Source of the DNA: Rhabditoides inermis
Lineage: Eukaryota; Nematoda; Chromadorea; Rhabditida; Rhabditidae
DNA length: 64,000 bases
Assembly (NCBI GenBank): GCA_963966185.1
Contig: CAWZYM010000267.1
Span: forward strand, 151,675-215,674
Reading direction: 5' to 3'
Each line of letters begins with the position of its first letter. The first letter of the stretch is position 1. The notes under the pieces are model-generated. The model saw nothing but the letters and a program-made list of their open reading frames with translations, was not told the DNA's origin and searched no databases. The translations under genes and the position numbers were made by a program. Positions 52,376 to 64,000 of this stretch are shown here, in pieces.

Positions 52376-52705
52376 TTTTGATTGATCTACCAACCAGATA
52401 TCCTCTGCGTCTCATACATTGATCTACCCACTCTGTTTGTCTGCTCTCTCAGCCTCGATGTCTAGCCGTTTCGAATCAGTTGAGAGTCCATCACCCAACA
52501 TATTCAGTCGCCCCAAACATTCCTTGTCCATTTTCTGCTCTTTTTCTATTTTTCACGTGTATGTGAATGTATTAGCCTACTCTTTTGTTATTTTGTAACC
52601 CTCTATGTTACTTTTTGTGTATAATGAACACTCATTTCGAAACTGTCTGACAATCTCATCACTGATGATGACTCCGGATTGTCGGACGGTGTTCATGGTC
52701 TGATG

Positions 52706-53009
52706 ACAGGAGTCGAAACCATGTTCACCACTTCTATATTTCTCTCTTTCCCCTTTCACTTGTTTTCTAATTATCGTAATGCTGATGCGTTGGGGAGTGA
52801 TGCACTTTGTCTTGTGTACTTTTTTTTAGGTCAATACTCCTTTGAGAATTGTTTTTGTCTTTCGTGACAGTTATACCCGAGGGTATGGAAAATTTAAGTA
52901 ACTATCGCGTTTGTTCGGCTCAAATTGAAGAAAAAAAATGTTCTGAAGAAACGTTTGTAATTCTATTCTAAAAAACAGTTTGTGTTTTTTTTCACGTGAA
53001 TGATCATTT
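52706..53009. other. Sequence flanking the Penelope-like element
   Basis: No gene seen. The junction at 52705 is followed by ACAGGAGTCGAAACC; no matching target duplication with the left flank (before 47351) is evident. Confidence 0.5.
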
Positions 53010-54155
53010 TCTTTAAAAAGTACTCGGCGTAAAGAGATGGACTTTGTCTTAACCCAATGCAGCAAAAGTACATCTATAAAACGTTTACAAATACAAACAC
53101 AAACCTGCACATCTCTCTCTTCTCTCTCTCTTTCTCTCTCTCTCTTCCCTCTCCTATCCTATTTTTTAACTGATTTCTTCTCTGTTCATGTCGCTGTGGT
53201 TACTTGTTAGCAACAACAACAGAATATTTCAGTATGCGCAGGTTTGTGTTAGTATTTGTAAACGTTTTATAGATGTACTTTTGCTGCATTGGGTTAAGAC
53301 AAAGTCCATCTCTTTACGCCGAGTACTTTTTAAAGAAAATATATGTGCTTTTGTTGAATTTCAAAGAAATTCCGATATGTGCTGAACTATGACTATTCAA
53401 AAGAACTGGATTATATCAAATTTATCTATCTATCTCCTTCTGTTCTCTCCCTCTCTCTGTTCCTCTCCTTCAGCTCTCACTCAATGTTATTCCACTCTTT
53501 GCTCTCTCTCTCTCTCTCCCTCTCTCTCTCTCTCCCCCTCTCTCTCTCTCGCTCTCTCTCTCTCTCTTTTCTTTCTTTCCATCTCTCTCTTTGTCATTCT
53601 CTCTCCATCTTTCTCTGCCCATCTCTCTCAATATCTGCCATTATCTCTCATGTCTGCGTTTTTCTTTCTTCTTTCTCTCATGCACCACACGTCACAACGT
53701 ATTCACGGATCGCCGTTACGTTTCACAAAACGTTTTTCCAACATATTTTCTCACTACCAGTCGATATCGCGCCTTCTGCGCTCTTCCTCCTGGTTATAGA
53801 TGGCGGGGTCAAAACAATGCAAACCCGGCGCGCATTAGACGCTGGCGGCGGCGGGGCGGACTACACGCAAAGTGCAAGTTGGGAAAAGTCGTGACGGGAA
53901 GGAAGGAAGGAAGGACACGACACACGCTGGCCTTTCGCCTAGTGCGCACGCGCTATCGCGCATAACTTCTTTCACAGAAGAGATACAAAGATGCCACCGA
54001 CCAGTGATCTGGCCTACGGAACGGTGCGAATCTAACTAGCATGATTTGGACGAGTTCACATTGTTGATAATATGACCTTTGGATATCGCTTCTTGAGAAT
54101 TCTGACGCGAGCCTTATCCTAAGCCAAAAGAGAGGGCGCTGCGCGCCCTCTCTAA
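53010..54155 (+). mobile_element. Helitron-like non-autonomous element, copy 3
   Basis: Best-preserved copy of the family at 8391-9357. Inverted arms lie at about 53010-53106 and 53237-53335 around a CT-rich loop, then further CT repeats. The GC-rich block CAAACCCGGCGCGCATTAGA and the terminal hairpin GAGAGGGCGC-TGC-GCGCCCTCTC follow, ending CTAA (54152-54155) before T. Spurious Ser/Leu ORFs arise from the CT tracts. No Rep/helicase is present. Confidence 0.6.
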
Positions 54156-54330
54156 TTCGACAGCTTTAAGAGTACAGTGGCGACTTTGTCATTTTTATTC
54201 GAACACACACATTTGATCTCTCTGAGAGGGTGACGGAAAAGCGACGCAATCGAAGGCAAACAGCGTCGTGAGATGGAGGCGGAACGGAAAAGAGATCGGT
54301 AGGGCGAAGAAAGTGTGTGAGTTCCAGTGT

Positions 54331-56953
54331 TCAAGTGTGAGTTTCTCCGAATATGCCCGCAAACGTGCGCTTCAGCTGACCCATCGTATCGTCCGCAAAG
54401 TTTGGCGCGACCGGCGGCTCCGTCTGAACTTTCCACTAGTTTTTGTTTCTCTATCGTGACAGTCACATGTCGCCGTAATTACACTCTACGTACCTGAACC
54501 CTACAATACAGTATACCCTCGCATTCTCACCTCGATGGAATAAACGCGCGGCGGGCGAGGTGGCTGTCGCGTTTGTTCCGAAGGCTGAACGTGCGACTGG
54601 GACATGGCGGAAGGCATCTGCAAGGTGGATTGAGCAGCGATCACAACGGGACTGTCGCATGTTAAAAAAAAAACACGGCAAGTGTCGCTGATTTGGCGCG
54701 CGGTTCCGGGAAAAGTGTCGCCAACTTTTGGGTGAGCTGTCGCACAAAACACTCGCCAGAGTGAGATGGGGAAAGTGTCGGGAAGGGCTCATCGCGGAAT
54801 GGAACGCAGAAGAGCGAGGAAGACTGCGAGAGAGTAGTAGTCACAGATACAATACAGCCCATGCCCCACCCCCTTGATCACACCCCTTTTTGACACCCAT
54901 TACCTATCCTAACGATTCTGGGATGAGGTTGTAGAGAACATTTTTACCCCTCCTCTTCATTTCATTACCTAGCCCGACAACCAAGGTATCAGGTGGTAGA
55001 GAAAAAATTTCTCTATCACCTGATACCAGGGTCGTTAGGGTAGGTAGTGGTTGTCAAAAGGGGGTGGGACCAAGGGGGCGGGCCATGGGCTGTATTGTAT
55101 CTGTAACTACTAACACTAAAACTACTAAAAACTACTAAAAACTACTAAAAACGAATTTAGACTAGTGACCTCCTAGGGTTTCTCTGATATCAGTTTGGTC
55201 ACCATTGGCTTCTGTGACCTAAACGACACTCCTTGTAATAGTAACGATGCATGTAGGAGCACGATGTGCTCGTTGTTCGCTGTGATTAGTGAGTGACTGA
55301 CCGGCGCGCCGCCTCCATTCGACAGCTTGTGCTCCTTCGGCAGGCGACTCGGCGTCGACGTGCCACTCTGCCACCTGATAAAATGTGCTTTGCCATCTCT
55401 CCCTTTTTTGTTCACTGTAGTTTTTTTCCTGTGTGAAAGAGATCACCCCGGTTTTCAAACCATTTGTCTGCAAGAAAACTCATTCCCGTTGTCGCATGTA
55501 CCCAACAATGAAAGATAGTAGAGGTCCAACAACACTTTCCGGCTTCCACCCACCCTTTGCCGTTCGTCCTCACAGGCGTGCTGGTTCCGGTCAGGTCGCC
55601 CAGCCCGTTCAGCGTGCTATTCGAGGTCGACGCCGAGATGCAACTCCGCTCCGACGTGTTGCTCTGACAACGATACACAACTATTTTTTTTGTATTCGTT
55701 CTTTGTGAATGATGAATTATCTCCACAAACCTAATAAGCAAAGCAAGCGGAAACGTAACACAGTACGCAACAGTAAGCAAAAACGGTTTGCGTAAAACTT
55801 GACTCACGTCTAAGCTCATCTTCTTGCTGGTCGCCAGCATGCGTAGTAGATGGGCGATGGCCCTTCGATCCTCCTCCTGACTCTCCCCGTAGAACGACAC
55901 GACGTCGTTTACCGCGTGGATGAACTCTCGGCCTTCCCTGGGTTGTTTGTTTTAATGTTTTTTTCTGTTTTGTCTTCTTCTCCTTTTTTGTGTTAGCACA
56001 ATCAGTAAACCTCACTTTACTTTTTTGTCGAATGTCGTCAAGCGATTCTCATTATGAACCAAAAGTGACCTACAACTAAAGTCGCTTTTCTATTTGCGTT
56101 TCACAAAGTGCAAGTTTGGGTTTCGAGTGTATTACTAACTAAATGTCAGAATTTGAGTAGCTTCACCCACAGAGTATACTGTGTTGGCCATCTAAGCAAT
56201 CGTATCTGAAAAAAACAAGGGATCACCTGGATACTAGAATATCAATCGACACGACGCTCATAGCACCACACTGCTCCGAGATCGCATCCAGAAACGACTT
56301 GTGACTGAAACGAGGTACGGTAACGTACTGTACTGTAAGGAAAACTCAAAATGTCATTCGGACTGATAAGCTATACGATGTGAGTTATAGAATGTACATA
56401 CATACATAGATGCAACGAACTCACAAAATAGAAAAAGAAGCTCACCGATCGTTGGTAGTGATCTGCTCCAAAACCGCCGAACCGACGTTGCTCTTCCAAT
56501 GTCTGAAATCTTTTTTTTCTCACTTTCTATTTCTCCCTCTCTCTCTCTTTCTCACTCTCTCACACCCCTCTTCTGTCCTTCTCTTTCTATACTGTTTCTA
56601 ATAATCATAATGCAGAACTTGCAGAACGTCGGAAAATCGGCAACGCACAAGTCATGTTGGTTTGAAGCGAGACCTTCTTCGACTCACCGTCCGATGCTGC
56701 GTCGAATGAACGTCTTGTACTCGCCGCCGATGCGCTGCACATGCATGTCGTACTTGGTGTCGATGAACGGCTCCACTTCCACCTGGAAAAGTGAAACGAT
56801 TGATTTCAGTTAAAATTATTTATCTCAAATCGGGTAATGGTTTGGATTCGATTTCGGGTTATCGGGAAGTCGGTAGATGACTTGGGTCCGGTTCCTCAGC
56901 AGCAGAAGCTTGGTCGCAGCATCCTCGATGCGTCGGGCGATCGGAGAAAGAGA

Positions 56954-56992
<39 letters not shown>

Positions 56993-57004
56993 GGGGAGGG
57001 AGAG

Positions 57005-57049
<45 letters not shown>

Positions 57050-58185
57050 AAGAGAGAGAGAGAGAGAGAGAATACTGTAGCCCACCTCGAGTGGCTCCTT
57101 TCCCACCAGCTGCAGCATCCCCTCGCAGTCTAGTAACTCCTCTGCTGAGTTGATCTTCATCTAAACACGTAATCGTTACATTTCAGAGTTTGCATGGCTG
57201 GCGCTTCTCACGCGGACAGTTATTCGCGATCGTTTCTTTGTTCGATCAGTGTGTAGAAGTTTCTCTAATCAAAAAAAGTTTGTTTCTCAGCAGCTTCAAG
57301 TTATACAACCGTCGACCTAGCCAATAAGGGGACTGACTCTTTCCAATCACCATGTTCATTGCTTCTCTATGTCAAACAAGCTATCTCGCCACTATCGCAG
57401 ATTCGCTAATCGATAATGTGTGCTACTTGATTCGAGATAAATATTCTGAATTCTATGTCAAACGTCCGCCCACCTTTCCCATGCCGCGGCCGCCGTCGCG
57501 CACTCCCACCACGATCGGGTAGCTGCACGTGGCGTGCTGAAAGCAACACTGCATGTCGCTTCTCCCCTCGACGATGTCTTCCAACTACCTCCAAAACGCC
57601 CCCCCCCCCCCCCAACCACTTCCAAACTCTGGTGATCGCCCAACTGCTTTGAACGACTTCGACTTCGATTTTCGAAGAGACTGACCACGCCCGTAAAGAT
57701 GGTGAGACCCCCTAGCACTCACAAACTTCTTGAAGTTGGGGTAGTGTATTGTGGGGAGGAAAGGAAGGCGCGAGCCGTCCGAGAGGGTCACCTTGCGCAA
57801 ATCCTTCTTCTGAACAGAGGCATGTCAACGAATTCCGATCAACGATTGCTCACCAGATTGGCTTTGTCGAGAAACGCTTCCATAGAGGAGTGGGAGTTGA
57901 GGAAGGGAACGCGGGCGGCAATCAAGGCACTGAACAGATTATTTACACGGCAAAAAAACACGTGAATTGAGATAAATGAGGATGAACGAGTCAACCAGAC
58001 AAAACAAATTCCGTCACTCACTATCAGAAAAACAATCGTTTTAGTATTAGCAAAACGTACAGGACTCAACTCAATCGCGAGCATCGACCACTGACCGTAT
58101 GACGTGGCGCGACGCCGCGCCCCTCTCCGCGCCCGGACCAATGAACGCGCAGTGCGGGGTGAATTGGCTGGAAAGGTGAGGAATG

Positions 58186-58271
<86 letters not shown>

Positions 58272-58864
58272 CACATACACCCAGAAGAAAGAAGGGAAAA
58301 GGAAAGAGAGAGAGAGAGAGAGAGAGGGGGGGAGGGGGTGGAGAGAGAGAGAGAGATACTCGACTCACTCACCGCGTGTCTCTTCCCGGCTGGCTGGTCT
58401 CTACCGTGCATGTGTACTCTGTGCACATGATATCCAGCTCGGAGAAATCGGCCTAAATCTTCGTGTGGATCGAGTTGATTCAAACGTCGTTCGTTGAAAA
58501 AGCTAACAATGCGATTTCAGATAGGTGATTTGATCGGATTGAAGTCAGTAACTGACAGTCGCAACGTCAACCCAAGCGTGAGACCAAGCACACCACCCCT
58601 CCTTCACGTCGGATCCCGACAAGAAGGAAGCACCGACCGATACTTCACTCAGACTAAACCCTTTGTGTTTCATCTCCGTTGTTGTATTCTTGATATCGGC
58701 AGTAAGTCAATTCAAAAATCAGTGACTCGCCTGCTCTACCCTGATCATGAAGTCGACGGGCGCGCGAAAGTACTTGCTCCTGAAAAGAAGAGAAAGGCTT
58801 GAGTGAGTCTATGACGATGTGAGGGCGCTGGTATTAGTGATAGAAGAAGAGAAAAAGGAAAGAG

Positions 58865-58939
<75 letters not shown>

Positions 58940-61638
58940 TTGACCCACCAGTCGACGTACTGGCTGTCGATGACGAGCAGAACCCGCGCGTCTGGGTGCA
59001 TGGTGGGAGGCGCGCGCGCTCGGTCCGCCTAATAGATAGTTTTATGCTCGCAAGAAACTGCGGGGTTGATCTGAGAAACACGGAAAGTCAGCTCTCGGCA
59101 ATAGCGCGCAAAGCAAGAAAGGCAGAAGGTTATGGCACCGTATTTCAAACTGCAATCGAGGTCGATCGAAAGCTATCGCTCTGGCGCAGGCTATATCACT
59201 TTGATATACGTGATTTCAGTTTAAATGTTCATCCGCACTCGTTATAGCTATATGACATTGTATGACACGTGTGATACGGATTATGACATTGTGTGAGTGT
59301 AATATGTACGTGCGATATGGTTACTCGCGCTAATAGCATAAAGAAAGGTTTCATGAAGCTGACTATTGCACGCCGTGCATTCCAGCAAAGTGAAGCTGAA
59401 CTGAACAATGATTTTTACTTTCAAGATTACATCCAAAATTCACACGAAATACTAGCAGTTGTTTGCGACGCTTCCTCCTGGATTTTATAAATTGATGTGA
59501 GTATACCGCAACTCACCTATAAATGAGAATTGTAAAGCAAGTAATGTGTTTTTGATTTGACGACGAATATCTATGTGTGTTTCACCTATAGTCGGATTGC
59601 TTCATATATGCCATCCCTGACAATTCACATGTTGTGCAGTTTTGTACATGTATGTCTTCAAATATCCAAAACGCTTCCATGCGAAGGAATTGAACCCATG
59701 GACAGGGCGCAGTCTAAGAGATTGTGCACTGGCGGCGCAAAATACCACTGCGCCATAGAGGCAGTGTTTAGGAGATCGAAGAGAGAGCACATGTAGCTCC
59801 ACTGTTTTTTTTCAGTGCACAATAATACAATATAACGAGCAAACATTTTTTTTCGAAATTCAATGCGATCTCAGTACGAGCCTCAATGGCGTAGTGGTAG
59901 AGCGCGACGCCCGCAATAGCTGCGAGCTTCCCATGGGTTCGATTCCTCCTCATGAAAGCGTTTTGGATATTTGAAGACATATACGTTGTGTTGCACAAAA
60001 CTGCACAACATGTGAAATGTCACGGATGGCATATAGGATCCAATCCGACTAAATATAATCACTTTTTCGAAATGTCACTATCACGACATATTGCACGCTG
60101 TACATCAATATGCACACGTTGATCAAAAATGCAACACAAATGTCACCCTTTCACTATTTCTTCTACTGCATTTAGAAGACAATGCGGCAAGTCGTGAATT
60201 ATAAACTGCGATTGACAAAACAAAGAGATTATCACCAGCCAAGGACAGACCTGGAGTGATCGCTCGAGGGCAGTGGCCAACGACTCGCCAGTGCGACAGG
60301 GCGAGGTCGGGGCGCTGAAACACGTGTCAGCACGAGGAATACAGATGGAATACATTTATGTAAGCTCTCACATTCATATCATAGTAACCCTTGTGATTCC
60401 AACCACCAAATTTGGTCATGCACTATTCGCCGTTCGCATCACGCCGCACTTACTGCTCGCTCGCCGAATTTCGACGAAGCGCCACCTTTTTCCCCGCGAA
60501 AACGCATCACTGAACAGCTAACAGGGTTAGGGAGAGCTAGCGAGAAAAAAGAGAGGAAGACACACGGTGCAATAGGCAAAGAGGAGGCAGGACTCAATAG
60601 GCGGCTAATATCGTGCGGCGGACAGAGGGCAGAGGCACCAATAAGCGAAATCGCGAGAGCTGTGCTATTGACAGCCCGGCATGCATTGTCCTTTGTCGAG
60701 AAAGAGAGAGTGAATGTGCCACTTGAGAGACTGGAAACAATACGGAGAATCTCACTGTTAACGTGGCGAGCTTATCGTCGTGTTACCTAGCAATTAGCAA
60801 TGCCTGATTATACGGTTGACATTGCACTAGATACGTTAAAAGAGGAAATAGGAAATAGGAGAGAGAGAAAGAGAGAATAGGAGAGAGAGAGAGAGAGAGA
60901 GAGATGGGTACGAACCTGATAGTGCTGGAGACTTTACTGGCTATTCCGGCGATTGAGAAGGCGGACGGCGGCTGGTTGGACTGTGCCGACGTTGGCCTGC
61001 AAGCAATCACATTGTAGTACATAACGATGCAACTTGTAACACTCAACCTTCACATAACATGCTCATAACATGCTTTTACATTTCACATTCACCGATAACC
61101 GATAGACCAGGCGGAACTAGTCAAAAAAGTCAACTACATTGCGACCACTCTGCGAATTTGAAACTCGCCTTTTGTCAGTCTGTTGATAGTGGTGTGTTTT
61201 AAACGAGCAAAAATAACTCCTACCTTTGAAGAATGATAAAAGTATGGTCATTGGCCATATGGAATGCTCACTAATAGATAACTTTATAGCTATCAGCTGC
61301 ATATAAACAGGTTATAAATAGCTATGCGTACGTGAGAACGGACAATACAATTTCTGAAAGAGTAAATAGGTACCTGGAATACTGGCCGACAGGTGCGGGC
61401 GCGAGGCTTCCCGGGTCATCCAGGGCCACGCCTTCCTCGTCATCCTTGATTATATATATATATATATATATCATCATATCATCAAACTCTTCAGTCTTTT
61501 TAGATATGTGCGACTACAACTAGCAATGATTCGGTAGAGTGTGCCTTTCGTGAGTGTAATTCAATTAGCACAATGAAAAACACACCAAAAACGTGTGTAA
61601 CCTACCCCGTAGGAGAACTTTCGCTTGAAGAAGTTCAT
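54331..61638 (-). CDS. snn-1: Synapsin
   Basis: Start MNFFKRKFSYG at 61638: a short basic N-terminus with a kinase site (KRKFS) as in synapsin domain A. Linker exons follow (GQYSRPTSAQSNQPPSAFSI; APTSPCRTGESLATALE). The C domain reads HPDARVLLVIDSQYVDW, SKYFRAPVDFMIRVEQ|ADF, CAFIGPGAERGAASRHVIRS, ARVPFLNSHSSMEAFLDK, LPFLPTIHYPNFKKF, YPIVVRDGGRGMGK and VEVEPFIDTKYDMHVQRIGG. It continues HWKSNVGSAVLEQITTNDR and SFYGESQEEDRRAIAHLLRM. After Ser/Pro-rich exons, the last exon has TEPPVAPNFADDTMGQLKRT with FAGIFGETHT, matching domain E of long synapsin isoforms, with stop at 54331. It binds synaptic-vesicle membranes and ATP in nerve terminals. One donor is GC (about 58715). The exon-intron boundary near 58080 is not resolved. 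Confidence 0.92.
54833..55113. mobile_element. Palindromic MITE in a synapsin intron
   Basis: ACAGATACAATACAGCCCAT at 54843 is matched by its reverse complement ending at 55104, with imperfect extension (AGTAGTAG / CTACTAAC) outward. The centre is itself palindromic (GGTATCAGGTGGTAGAGAAA facing TTTCTCTATCACCTGATACC), so nearly the whole 280 bp can fold on itself. Non-coding. Confidence 0.8.
56949..57071. repeat. (GA)n microsatellite
   Basis: About 120 bp of GA repeats in a synapsin intron. It ends near the exon (about 57160-57075) encoding MKINSAEELLDCEGMLQLVG. On the sense strand it is a CT tract. Confidence 0.95.
58187..58268. repeat. (GA)n microsatellite
   Basis: Pure GA run in a synapsin intron, with a second interrupted tract at 58305-58356. 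On the sense strand these are CT. Confidence 0.95.
58857..58938. repeat. (GA)n microsatellite
   Basis: GA run just downstream (gene orientation) of the synapsin exon encoding ARVLLVIDSQYVDW. Confidence 0.95.
59590..60052. mobile_element. Inverted pair of tRNA-derived repeats, composite 1
   Basis: Minus unit 59590-59762 and plus unit 59880-60052 face away from a roughly 117-bp spacer. Each has the A-box TGGCG(C/T)AGTGGTA, B-box GGTTCGATTCC and the tail CAAAACTGCACAACATGTGA. Outer ends are inverted repeats (AGTCGGATTG / CAATCCGACT). The spacer (GATCGAAGAGAGAGC.CATGTAGCTC ... TTCAGTGCACAAT) is shared with composite 2. It lies in a synapsin intron. Confidence 0.8.
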
Positions 61639-61743
61639 TGTCGCTCGTTCTCAGCGAGACTACAATGACATGCCTGAAAAGGGACAGCTTGCTGAGAAGA
61701 ACAACAACAACAACAACGCGGCCTTTGCATTTTTGAGAAGGTA

Positions 61744-62208
61744 TAGTCAGATTGGTTCATATATGCCATCCCTGACATTTCACATGTTGTGCAGTTTTGT
61801 GCAACACAACGTGTATGTCTCCAAATATCCAAAACGCTTCCATGCGAAGGAATTGAACCCATGGACAGGGCGCAGCGATTGTGCACTGGCGGCGCGCACT
61901 ATCACTACGCCAAAGAGGCGTGGTTAAGAGATCGAAGAGAGAGCCCATGTAGCTCACTGGCCTTTTCAGTGCACAATGATGAGATATAACGAGTAAACAT
62001 ATCTTCGAAATTCAATGCCATCTCAGTACGAGCCTCAATGGCGCAGTGGTAGAGCGCGCCGCCAGTGCGCTATCGCTGCGAGCTGCCCACGGGTTCGATT
62101 CCTGCTCATGAAAGCGTTTTGTATATTCGAAGACATACACGTTGTGTTGCACAAAACTGCACAACATGTGAATTATTACGTATGACATATAGGATCCAAT
62201 CCGATTAT
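61744..62208. mobile_element. Inverted pair of tRNA-derived repeats, composite 2
   Basis: Same architecture as 59590-60052: minus unit 61744-61919, shared spacer, plus unit 62032-62208. It lies just upstream of the synapsin start codon (61638), so it may sit in or near the promoter. Cloverleaf acceptor pairing is absent, so neither unit is called a tRNA gene. Confidence 0.8.

Positions 62209-64000
<1,792 letters not shown>

Larger units (their letters stand above)
48704..52705 (+). mobile_element. Penelope-like retroelement with N-terminal GIY-YIG, full unit
   Basis: A 4,002-bp unit defined by the tandem offset. It comprises a leader with a duplicated hairpin module (48713-48887), then one long coding region (49328-52375) and a 330-bp 3' UTR. 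A GIY-YIG domain located before the reverse transcriptase, and the absence of any after it, fit the permuted Naiad/Chlamys-type Penelope-like elements described in invertebrates and protists. The upstream partial unit gives the tandem arrangement usual for this class. Confidence 0.85.

Noticed and set aside
62032..62110. Functional tRNA gene
   Set aside because: A- and B-boxes are present but the acceptor and anticodon arms do not pair as a cloverleaf, and the unit continues into a repeated SINE-like body.

Overview
The window reads as nuclear DNA of a nematode, probably rhabditid-like. Genes are intron-rich with short GT-AG introns. Two divergent serpentine chemoreceptors of the srsx and str/srj types are present, and a third degraded one. 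Other genes are a two-domain TIL inhibitor, a divergent CK1/TTBK-like kinase and clear orthologues of animal genes (synapsin, arginine kinase, TADA3, TGN38/46, an ABCD transporter). Introns and spacers are loaded with (CT)n/(GA)n microsatellites and small transposons. There are no bacterial operons, no CRISPR array and no convincing functional tRNA or rRNA. Exon coordinates were read by eye from splice signals and frame, so gene ends are firmer than every internal junction.

Layout. 0.6-2.1 kb: srsx-type GPCR (-). 2.6-4.2 kb: two inverted-repeat elements and a hairpin. 4.6-12.0 kb: ABCD4-like ABC half-transporter (-), with a MITE and Helitron-like repeats in its introns. 12-14.7 kb: gene-poor, with a striking TAATCGA repeat tract. 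14.7-15.8 kb: ACOT13-like thioesterase (+). 16.2-18.0 kb: secreted TIL protein (-). 18.5-19.8 kb: CK1/TTBK-like kinase (+). 20.3-24.8 kb: TGN38/46-like membrane protein (-), with a rearranged Tc1 element in one intron. 25.7-33.4 kb: TADA3/ADA3 homologue (-), with a complete arginine kinase gene nested in one of its introns on the opposite strand.

34.4-52.7 kb is a mobile-element-rich block. It holds a non-LTR retrotransposon 3' fragment and a decayed receptor with a 136-bp direct duplication. Next is an LTR retrotransposon that keeps gag but not pol, flanked by an unusual 470-bp duplication of the host gene it entered (a small secreted protein). An intact str/srj-type GPCR follows. The block ends with a Penelope-like retroelement whose GIY-YIG domain lies at the N-terminus, arranged as a 1,353-bp partial unit followed head-to-tail by a 4,002-bp full unit. 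53-54.2 kb: a second Helitron-like repeat copy. 54.3-61.6 kb: synapsin (-), N-terminal phosphosite region to C-terminal domain E. Its introns carry a palindromic MITE and an inverted tRNA-derived repeat pair; a second pair sits just upstream. 62-64 kb: no supported gene.

The host genes are unrelated housekeeping, neuronal and sensory genes and do not form a pathway. The most notable biology is in the mobile elements: the permuted GIY-YIG/RT element with a predicted intron, the LTR insertion with its long flanking duplication, the tRNA-derived inverted pairs, and a Tc1 element whose about 511-bp terminal repeats duplicate the transposase 3' end.
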